A stretch of 8,520 bases of DNA from Proteobacteria bacterium UBA6908 (GTDB lineage Bacteria > Pseudomonadota > Gammaproteobacteria > Acidiferrobacterales > UBA6901), in assembly GCA_002451085.1 (NCBI GenBank), contig DKBE01000070.1, forward strand, positions 38,647 through 47,166. The letters are read 5' to 3'. Position numbers and translations under genes: made by a program. Within the stretch, counting starts at the first letter, position 1. Every line of letters begins with the position of its first letter. The notes under the pieces are model-generated. The model saw nothing but the letters and a program-made list of their open reading frames with translations, searched no databases and was not told where the DNA came from. Of this stretch, positions 1 to 5,529 are shown one piece after another.

Positions 1-1292
1 TCTTCCAGCGGCCAGGCACCGGGTTCGACCTGGCTGCCCTTGGTGTCCTCATTCCAGTCCACCGAGCGCACATGCTCGCCAGTCTTGAGGAACGGAAACT
101 CGGGCTCGCCATCGTGCAGAAAGATGACGTTGTGGTCGCCACCCGCGCAGGAGCTGCCGCACCATTCGGTGCCGGGGTAGGCGACAAAACTGCCGTCTGT
201 GGAAATCTGCCTGATCAGTTCGACCGTTTTTTTCCACTTCTCGGTAGTGATGTTGAAATCGTTATGCGCGAACGCCAGCACATCGAGCCCGGTGACGTCA
301 CGGCCATAGGTCAGGTTATAGACCGTTGAGTTGGTGCCGATCGTATCCTCCGAATGGACGTGCAGGTCACAGTAATAGAGGCGCGGGGCCTCCAAGGCCT
401 TGTCGACGGTGGCATAGAAGGTCACCGGCTTCACCCACGGGTGTTCCGGAAGGCGCGCCGTGATGGCCAGCTCGCCCGGCTTGTCTGTCGGCACATCGTC
501 CAGCAAGCGCACGGCCCAGCCCTTGTCGGCGAGTTTGGTTTTCTTTTCGTACACCGGTTTGCCATCAAGTGTGGCGGTGATCTCGACCAGGTCGGGGCGA
601 TCCCAGCAGGCATTGCCCCATTCATCCTCGGCACGGATGCGCAGCGGCAGTTTCTCGCCGAGTTTCACGATGCGCGAACCGGCCCACTGCAGTTGCGCCG
701 GCACGCCCGGCACGATCTGAACGACGAGATCCGGGTTGACGGCGGCGAAACGCGAAGTGCCGAGCGGGTCGACATAGCAGCGAATCTTGAAATTCTGCTC
801 GACAAACGTCTGTACGCGGGTTCCGGGACCGCCGAAACGCCGGTCGCCAAGGCGGATGACGATGTGGTCGCCGGCCTTGAGGTAACCATCGAAGGTGTCG
901 ACGATCACGGCCTTCTGGAACGGGCGCTCATGGCCTTTTTGGTCGAAGCGAACCTTGAGGTACTGGACAGTCGCCGGGCTCTGGCCGGGAATGGTCGGGG
1001 CGGCGTGGTATTCAGCCGAAACATAGTTGGCGCCCGACGGATCCGTGGTCTGGAATAGCGCCCAATCAGAATAGAAGCGGAACGTCGCCTTGAACCACGA
1101 GCCGTCAGCCATGCCGGACGCGCCGAGTTCATAGTCAATAACGATCTCCTGCCAGGAGCCGGCGACCATGCTCTCGATATTGCAGCTGACCTTGCCAAGG
1201 AACGGCATATCCTTGGTGGCGGAATAGAGACCTTTCGGCGCATGGTAGTCGCCGAGCTGCTTCTGGATTTCCTCTTCGGGAATTTTCTTCAT
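1..1292 (-). CDS. PHP-like metallohydrolase, DUF3604 / CehA-McbA type (3' end outside window)
   Basis: The reading frame runs from ATG at 1290-1292 off the left edge, giving 430 complete codons without a stop. The start is preceded by GAGGT six bases upstream, a good ribosome-binding site. No signal peptide is seen, so the protein is probably cytoplasmic. Residues 1 to about 300 are beta-rich in character and unassigned. From about 305 the sequence turns PHP/DUF3604-like: Y-Y-C-DLHVHS at 306-314 (metal-binding HxH), then GRDVTGLD at 330-337, AYPGTEW at 371-377 and GGDHNVIF at 384-391. DUF3604 proteins are predicted metal-dependent hydrolases, related to esterases such as CehA/McbA, and usually run to about 600-700 aa, so roughly two thirds is visible. 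The second metal motif, normally T-D-H, reads A-H-N here (342-344). The gene lies downstream of a DASS transporter on the same strand, which suggests hydrolysis of an imported compound. The substrate cannot be named from sequence. Confidence 0.8.
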   Translation of the reverse strand, partial: MKKIPEEEIQKQLGDYHAPKGLYSATKDMPFLGKVSCNIESMVAGSWQEIVIDYELGASGMADGSWFKATFRFYSDWALFQTTDPSGANYVSAEYHAAPTIPGQSPATVQYLKVRFDQKGHERPFQKAVIVDTFDGYLKAGDHIVIRLGDRRFGGPGTRVQTFVEQNFKIRCYVDPLGTSRFAAVNPDLVVQIVPGVPAQLQWAGSRIVKLGEKLPLRIRAEDEWGNACWDRPDLVEITATLDGKPVYEKKTKLADKGWAVRLLDDVPTDKPGELAITARLPEHPWVKPVTFYATVDKALEAPRLYYCDLHVHSEDTIGTNSTVYNLTYGRDVTGLDVLAFAHNDFNITTEKWKKTVELIRQISTDGSFVAYPGTEWCGSSCAGGDHNVIFLHDGEPEFPFLKTGEHVRSVDWNEDTKGSQVEPGAWPLE

Positions 1293-1324
1293 AAATCGAC
1301 CTCACGACGTTGATGATGAAAACA

Positions 1325-1352
1325 ACGCCCGCCTCCTGAGAGAGGCGGGCGT
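1325..1352 (-). terminator. Hairpin between transporter and hydrolase genes (terminator or attenuator)
   Basis: A perfect 11-bp stem (ACGCCCGCCTC paired with GAGGCGGGCGT) encloses a 6-nt loop. Read on the minus strand it is followed by a short, interrupted U-rich tail (TGTTTTCATC). It sits 21 bp after the transporter stop codon and 32 bp before the hydrolase start. The tail is weaker than in a canonical terminator. It may terminate partially, so that the hydrolase is made at a lower level, or protect the 3' end of the transporter mRNA. On the plus strand there is no T-tract. Confidence 0.6.
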
Positions 1353-1373
1353 CCGGAGACAATGGCTAAGGCG

Positions 1374-2927
1374 TTACTTCGCGAACGGCCAGGCGGCCGC
1401 CGGATCCCACACCGGCATGCCGAGGATGGCATACCACGGCGCCATGATCAGGATGCCGTAGGCGATTGCCAGCAACACGCACACCCAGCCGGCCTTGGCG
1501 TAGTCGGTGGTGCTGAAGGTGTCGGTGCCGTAGGCAATCACGGCGGCCGTGATCTGCGTCGGCAGGATGTAGGCAAAGGTGTCGGTGTCAGCCACCAGCA
1601 TGGTGAAGGCCACCGGGTGCAGACCGAGTTGCTTGCCCAGCTCGAACAGGATCGGGGCCAGCAATGCCACCGCGGCGACATTCGACAGCATGCCGATGCG
1701 GATGATGTGGGTGCCGGCCATCATGATCAGCAGGACCAGCCACCAGACTTGGCCCTTGACCATGCCATGGATGCCATCGGCCATCCAGCCGGCCAGCCCG
1801 GACTTGCTCATGGCCGCCGTCAGGGTAATGGCGCCGCCCAGCAGCAGGAAGGTGCCCCACATGGTGCGGTCCTGTACTGCCTTCCACGGGAATGGAAACA
1901 GGCCCGGAATAAACAGCACCAGCATGCCCATGAGGCTGATGATGCCAAGCTGGTAGGTATGCACCTGGTAGATCGGGCTGCCCTTGCCAAGCATGAAGAA
2001 CAGGGCCACACCGGTGAAGACCAGCAACAGCACCAGCTCACCTCGCGACATGGCACCCAGCTGTTTGTGCATTTTCTGGATCGAGCCGTGGCCGCCGGCG
2101 ATGTTCACACCTTCGGTCTTGAAGTGGTAACGCACCCACCATTGGGTCAGCACGAACATCCCGAGATACGGGAACTGCAGCAACATCCAGTCGAGATAGC
2201 CGAGCTGGAAGCCATTCTTGCCGAACAGGTCGACGAGAATCAGGTTCGGCAGATGTGCAGTCATGATGAACATGCCAGTGATCATCGAGCCGTAGACCAG
2301 GGTCTGGATGACGATGGCTTTCTTGGCTTCACGTTCCTTCTCGCTGTCACCGAGCAGGTTGGTTACGCCCTGAATAATGGGCAGCAGGGTGGCGGAACGC
2401 GCGACCGCTGCCGGGATCAGGAACGATAACAGCAGGTTGACACCGAAGAACCCCCAGATCACACGCCCAACGTTGGAGGCTCTGACCTTGTCTAGAATTA
2501 CCAGCGCAATACGTCGGTCGAGCTTGAGCAGTTGCATGATGGCGCCGACCATCAGCGCGAACAGCAGCAACCACACCACGTGTCCGGTGAAGCCGGCAAA
2601 CACCTGTTCCATCGGCGGAGCCAGTTTGCCTTTCTTTTCCACCCACGGCAGGGCGTGGGTAACGATCAGCAGAGTCGGAATACTGATACCGGTAATACCC
2701 ACCGGCATGGCTTCTGATACCCACATGATGCTGGCCCACACGACAATGGCGAGTACTTTCATGCCCTCGGGCTTGAGGCCTTCCGGCGCGGGCACCACCC
2801 ACATCAATAGCGCGAAGGCAACCCAGGCCAATACGAATCCCAGCAGCGCACGTGTGGGATTGCGTCCGCTCTCCTTGATGTTCTGGCTGAGGTAGCCAAG
2901 CACACCACCATCTGTATTTGTAGCCAT
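1374..2927 (-). CDS. DASS/SLC13-family anion:sodium symporter-like permease
   Basis: A 517-aa polytopic membrane protein, within the usual size range of the family. It starts at ATG 2925-2927 behind AGGAG with a 7-nt spacer. Hydrophobic segments occur through the whole length, beginning near residues 27-45. Family-like features are SEAMPVGITGISIPTLLIV (71-89), FTGHVVWLLLFALMVGAIM (113-131), a re-entrant-hairpin-like LSFLIPAAVARSATLLP (167-183), TAHLPNLI (223-230), MWGTFLLLGGAITL (356-369) and a second hairpin-like segment LSNVAAVALLAP (414-425). The family imports di- and tricarboxylates, sulfate or other organic anions, usually with Na+. The first Ser-Asn-Thr motif reads I-P-A-A-V-A-R-S, closer to the CitT-like branch, and the second reads S-N-V, so ion coupling or substrate may differ from the standard carriers. 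Transport direction and substrate are not inferable. It is probably the first gene of a unit with the downstream PHP/DUF3604 gene, and is divergent from a Crp/Fnr regulator. Confidence 0.85.
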   Translation of the reverse strand: MATNTDGGVLGYLSQNIKESGRNPTRALLGFVLAWVAFALLMWVVPAPEGLKPEGMKVLAIVVWASIMWVSEAMPVGITGISIPTLLIVTHALPWVEKKGKLAPPMEQVFAGFTGHVVWLLLFALMVGAIMQLLKLDRRIALVILDKVRASNVGRVIWGFFGVNLLLSFLIPAAVARSATLLPIIQGVTNLLGDSEKEREAKKAIVIQTLVYGSMITGMFIMTAHLPNLILVDLFGKNGFQLGYLDWMLLQFPYLGMFVLTQWWVRYHFKTEGVNIAGGHGSIQKMHKQLGAMSRGELVLLLVFTGVALFFMLGKGSPIYQVHTYQLGIISLMGMLVLFIPGLFPFPWKAVQDRTMWGTFLLLGGAITLTAAMSKSGLAGWMADGIHGMVKGQVWWLVLLIMMAGTHIIRIGMLSNVAAVALLAPILFELGKQLGLHPVAFTMLVADTDTFAYILPTQITAAVIAYGTDTFSTTDYAKAGWVCVLLAIAYGILIMAPWYAILGMPVWDPAAAWPFAK

Positions 2928-2974
2928 CCTTATGCTCCTAGTTAGTTATCGAATTGCGAATTATCAGTGCCCTA

Positions 2975-2990
2975 CGCAAACCGTACTCCA
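2975..2990 (-). promoter_or_regulatory. Weak sigma-54-like -24/-12 element upstream of the permease
   Basis: On the minus strand TGGAGTACGGTTTGCG has TGG and TTGC at the spacing of a sigma-54 promoter (consensus TGGCACG-N4-TTGCW), but the intermediate CACG is not matched. Initiation would fall near 2964, about 37 nt before the permease start. No recognisable enhancer-binding-protein site lies upstream, and the neighbouring regulator is not of the NtrC class, so this may be chance. Confidence 0.2.
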
Positions 2991-3056
2991 CGATAGAATA
3001 GCCCGGTTTCCGTGCGTACTCCCGTCCATCATTAATAAGGCCGCGCCAGCTTGAGT

Positions 3057-3074
3057 CTGTCGGCTGGCCGACAG
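3057..3074. promoter_or_regulatory. Candidate operator for the adjacent Crp/Fnr regulator (TGTCG-N6-CGACA)
   Basis: CTGTCGGCTGGCCGACAG is an inverted repeat with perfect 8-bp arms and a 2-bp centre. Read as TGTCG-N6-CGACA it has the half-site spacing of Crp-family operators. It closely resembles the TGTCA-N6-CGACA operator reported for CooA. Its centre is about 138 bp from the permease start and 105 bp from the regulator start, so it could act on either gene. That the neighbouring regulator binds it is inference, based on position and on the Arg-Gln pair at that regulator's recognition helix. Confidence 0.5.
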
Positions 3075-3088
3075 TAGGCCGGCGGGGT

Positions 3089-3100
3089 ATGCTGGAGCAT
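3089..3100. repeat. Short inverted repeat ATGCT-GG-AGCAT
   Basis: A perfect 5-bp-arm palindrome with a 2-bp centre, 14 bp beyond the larger palindrome at 3057-3074. It is short enough to arise by chance and no known regulator consensus was recognised. It is recorded because it lies in the divergent control region. Confidence 0.3.
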
Positions 3101-3126
3101 GAGATTACCCTGCATATCAATTGTTG

Positions 3127-3138
3127 AATATTAATATT
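3127..3138. repeat. 12-bp AT-only palindrome before the regulator gene
   Basis: AATATTAATATT is perfectly self-complementary and lies 32 bp upstream of the regulator start, within the probable promoter or 5' leader. AT-rich palindromes arise by chance fairly easily. It could include the -10 region (TATTAA or TATTTA), but no convincing -35 box is correctly spaced. Confidence 0.3.
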
Positions 3139-3170
3139 TAGAGTACCGGGAATAGAGGGAGGAGCTAAAG

Positions 3171-3920
3171 ATGGATCATGCTTGGTATACCGCCCCATCG
3201 GATTTCTGGGGCAGCCTGTCACCGGCGGTGCGCGCTGACCTTGCCTTGCTGGGCACGCGCGCCCGATTTCGCAAGCATGAAATGCTGTTTCGTGCTGGCA
3301 GTGACGGCAGTGATGTCTATGTGCTGATGTCTGGTCGCGTCAAAGTGTATGCACTGTCACCGGTGGGCCGTGCTGTAACACTTTGGTTCTGTCTCCCCGG
3401 CGAGGTTTTCGGTTTGGCGGAGATGGTTCGCAGCAGCCCGCGCATGGTATATGCCGAGGCCTGCACCGATGCCGAAGTGTTGATCCTGCCGTGTGACCGG
3501 CTGCGTGCCCGGCTGCTGTCTGACGCGGTCACCGCCATGCAGCTTGTGGACATGCTGTCATGCCGGTTGCGCCAGCTCTCCGATGCCATGCTCAACCTGA
3601 TTTCCGATGATGTGAACACCCGGGTGGCGAAATTGCTGTTGCGACTGCATGCTCGCTACGGTCGACCCCTGGAATCCGGCGGGTATCTGCTCGATCTTCC
3701 CCTGACGCATCAGGAAATGGCTGACATGATCGGGACCACCCGGCAATCTGTCAGCAGTGCTGTCACCCACTTTCGACAGCAGGGTTTGTTGACGACCTCG
3801 GGCCACCGGTTGTGCCTGATGGACCCCGAGCGACTGGCTGAAACGACTTCTGCAACACGGACAGGTCTGCACGCTGTCGCCGCGACCCCCGTTGAAACCG
3901 ATGTCAGCCTGGAAACCTGA
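3171..3920 (+). CDS. Crp/Fnr-family transcriptional regulator, effector unknown
   Basis: A 249-aa cytoplasmic DNA-binding protein, starting at ATG behind GGGAGGAG with a 6-nt spacer. Residues about 12-125 form the cyclic-nucleotide-binding-like beta-roll (GSDVYVLMSGRVKVY at 46-60, LPGEVFG at 75-81). Residues about 125-145 are the dimerisation helix, and 150-215 the winged helix-turn-helix (LTHQEMADMIGTTRQSVSS at 178-196). At the recognition helix the CRP pattern R-E-x-x-x-R is R191-Q192-S-V-S-S196, so DNA specificity should differ from CRP or FNR; CooA also has Arg-Gln here. The cAMP ligands Glu72 and Ser83 of CRP align to Leu and Met, the FNR N-terminal cysteine cluster is absent, and the CooA C-x-H heme ligands align to Gly and Ala. 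The C-terminal tail from about 222 is extra. It probably controls the divergent permease gene, itself, or the downstream membrane genes. Confidence 0.92.
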   Translation: MDHAWYTAPSDFWGSLSPAVRADLALLGTRARFRKHEMLFRAGSDGSDVYVLMSGRVKVYALSPVGRAVTLWFCLPGEVFGLAEMVRSSPRMVYAEACTDAEVLILPCDRLRARLLSDAVTAMQLVDMLSCRLRQLSDAMLNLISDDVNTRVAKLLLRLHARYGRPLESGGYLLDLPLTHQEMADMIGTTRQSVSSAVTHFRQQGLLTTSGHRLCLMDPERLAETTSATRTGLHAVAATPVETDVSLET

Positions 3921-3924
3921 CCCG

Positions 3925-4233
3925 ATGTCGCTGCGCACCATGTTGGGCATTGCGCTGGTGATCAATGGATATGTGCTGATCTATTACCGATTACTGGTCA
4001 GACATTTCTATCAGGAACAGTATGGAATCAAGGAGAGTACCTTCGGGGCCTTATTCAGCTTTCCGCCTTATGCGCGCCTGTCCGAGTTGGGTAAGAAGTA
4101 CGCGCGCCGATACTGGGTAACGCTGGCACTGCTGATTGTCATATTGCTGATGAGCGCGTTCGTCAAAGAGGGGCCCATCTGGCCAAATGCCGCAATACCA
4201 CCGGTCATTTCGTCCGGCACGGATTCCCGCTAG
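3925..4233 (+). CDS. Small two-helix membrane protein, unknown function
   Basis: A protein of about 102 aa that I do not recognise. Two membrane segments are clear: residues about 6-23 (MLGIALVINGYVLIYYRL) and about 69-86 (YWVTLALLIVILLMSAFV). A polar stretch containing FGALFSFPPYARLSELGKKYARRY lies between them. Many basic residues sit next to both helices. The start at 3925 lies 4 bp after the regulator stop codon and has GGAAA nine bases upstream. In-frame alternatives are ATG 3901 and TTG 3892, both overlapping the regulator gene and lacking a ribosome-binding site. The tight spacing argues for co-transcription with the regulator, so it may be a partner in the same response, but nothing in the sequence tells its job. 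Confidence 0.65.
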   Translation: MSLRTMLGIALVINGYVLIYYRLLVRHFYQEQYGIKESTFGALFSFPPYARLSELGKKYARRYWVTLALLIVILLMSAFVKEGPIWPNAAIPPVISSGTDSR

Positions 4234-4296
4234 GTTATGACCTGCATCGATTATGGCAGGGACCGTTTCGCCCCAGCCTGAGGCTTCAATGAATGG

Positions 4297-5520
4297 ATGC
4301 GCACAATGAAGGATGACGGGCCCGGGCCATCCCGAGAGCGTTTATCAGAACCCGGCCTGAGAAGCCTGTTTTGGATCTTTTTCAAGATTGCCTGTACGAG
4401 CTTCGGCGGGTTCATGGCCATGATCGCCGTCGTGCAGAACGTAGTCGTGGAGCGGCGCAAATTGCTCTCGTCCGCGGACATGGCTGACGGCATCTCGCTG
4501 GCCTCCATCCTGCCCGGTCCGGTGGCGGTGAACCTGGTGGCGTATGTCGGCTATCGCCTGCGCGGAGCAGCCGGCGCCGCCGTCAGCGCGATCGCGATCG
4601 TCCTGCCGTCGCTGACGTTGATCCTGCTGTTGTCCGTGGCCTATTTCCGTTATGGTCAGGTACCGGCCGTGTCACGGCTGTTCCTCGGGTTCATCCCGGC
4701 CATGACCGCCATCATCCTGGCGGCGGCCTGGAACATGGCACGAAAATCAGTCACCAATTTGCGTGAGGCCATATTGGTGGTGGCGGGGGCGGTCGTGCTG
4801 CTGGTCGCGGGTGGAGTGTGGAGCACCCTGGGGATCGTGCTGGGCGCTGGCGTACTCGGTAGCTGGTGGTTTCGTGAACGCAGTGGCCCTGCTGATTCGC
4901 CACCAGCACCGGCTGTACCGGTACCGCCCAGGCCGGGCGACTCGAAGCTGCACGCGGTATTGCCATTTGTGAGCACGGCTGCGCCACTCCTCAGCGTCGA
5001 TCCCGGACTGCTGGCCAAAATCTTTTTTACCTTTGGCGGCATGAGCCTCATGCTGTTTGGCGGCGCCTATGTGTTCATCCCGCTGATCCAGGAAGTGGTC
5101 GTCGAGGGGCACGGCTGGGTAAGCCAGCAGGAATTTATCGATGCCGTGGCCATGGGCCAGGTCACACCGGGGCCGATTCTGGTCAGCGCCGCCTTTGTCG
5201 GTTTGAAGATCGCCGGGCTGGCAGGAGCCTTGGCGGCCACGCTCGGGATCTATCTGCCCTCGGCACTGCTGATGATTGCGAGTTCTCGGGTTCTCGAACA
5301 CATCAAGCGCTCAGCCGTCATTCGTTCGGCCTTACGCGGTGTGCGGCCGGCAGTGGTCGGTATGATCTTTGCCGCTGGTGTCGTAATCGGCAAGACTGCC
5401 GCCCCGGTCTGGGTTTCGGTCGCGATCTTTGCGGTGTCGTTGCTGGCGCTGCTGCGCTTCCGCATCGAGGCCGTATGGATCATTCCGGCGGCCGGTGGAT
5501 TCGGCTGGCTGTTTTACTAA
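4297..5520 (+). CDS. chrA: ChrA-type chromate transporter, two-domain form
   Basis: A 407-aa inner-membrane protein made of two homologous CHR halves, the usual long-form ChrA layout. Half 1 has CTSFGGF (33-39) and ILPGPVAVNLVAYVGYRLRG (71-90). Half 2 repeats the pattern with FFTFGGMSLMLFGGAYVFIPL (243-263) and GQVTPGPILVSAAFVG (287-302). A proline-rich linker at about 196-213 joins the halves. Family members export chromate, and some give resistance; others occur without known chromate exposure, so the substrate is by homology only. ATG 4297 has no good ribosome-binding site (GAGG is 13 bases away), and ATG 4306 is an alternative start. A 63-bp gap separates it from the upstream small membrane gene on the same strand; read-through from that unit is possible. 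No chrB or other chromate gene is present. The gene converges on ntrC with only 9 bp between stop codons. Confidence 0.88.
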   Translation: MRTMKDDGPGPSRERLSEPGLRSLFWIFFKIACTSFGGFMAMIAVVQNVVVERRKLLSSADMADGISLASILPGPVAVNLVAYVGYRLRGAAGAAVSAIAIVLPSLTLILLLSVAYFRYGQVPAVSRLFLGFIPAMTAIILAAAWNMARKSVTNLREAILVVAGAVVLLVAGGVWSTLGIVLGAGVLGSWWFRERSGPADSPPAPAVPVPPRPGDSKLHAVLPFVSTAAPLLSVDPGLLAKIFFTFGGMSLMLFGGAYVFIPLIQEVVVEGHGWVSQQEFIDAVAMGQVTPGPILVSAAFVGLKIAGLAGALAATLGIYLPSALLMIASSRVLEHIKRSAVIRSALRGVRPAVVGMIFAAGVVIGKTAAPVWVSVAIFAVSLLALLRFRIEAVWIIPAAGGFGWLFY

Positions 5521-5529
5521 GCCGGGCGG

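Larger units (their letters stand above)
2928..3170. promoter_or_regulatory. Divergent control region between permease and Crp/Fnr gene
   Basis: This 243-bp gap contains no supported gene. It must hold the promoters of both divergent genes. It carries three short palindromes (3057-3074, 3089-3100, 3127-3138) and a locally AT-rich stretch (about 3114-3140) in otherwise GC-rich DNA. Ribosome-binding sites close both ends: AGGAG for the permease on the minus strand, and GGGAGGAG at 3157-3164 for the regulator on the plus strand. No sigma-70 promoter with two good boxes was found. GATAAT on the minus strand (2960-2965) is a reasonable -10 box but has a poor -35. Confidence 0.7.

Noticed and set aside
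354..1058. Plus-strand open frame of 234 codons opposite the hydrolase
   Set aside because: The minus-strand frame carries the PHP/DUF3604 motifs and a good ribosome-binding site; the plus frame shows no motif or ribosome-binding site.
1362..2429. Long plus-strand open frame of 355 codons opposite the permease
   Set aside because: Its translation is dominated by His/Gln/Asp/Gly, with no family likeness, and it mirrors the membrane protein on the other strand; it is an antisense shadow in GC-rich DNA.
3113..3132. FNR box candidate in the sequence around ATATCAATTGTTGAATAT
   Set aside because: The half-sites TCAA/TTGA are in the wrong orientation and spacing for TTGAT-N4-ATCAA.
2938..3222. 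Minus-strand 94-codon frame covering the divergent control region
   Set aside because: It overlaps the start of the regulator gene and the promoter region, and has no recognisable protein features.
3171..3920. Naming the regulator crp, fnr or cooA
   Set aside because: The cAMP ligands, the N-terminal Fe-S cysteines and the heme ligands are each missing; only the recognition-helix resemblance to CooA holds.
4234..4296. Own promoter or terminator before chrA
   Set aside because: No hairpin with a T-tract and no paired -35/-10 boxes could be found in this 63-bp gap.
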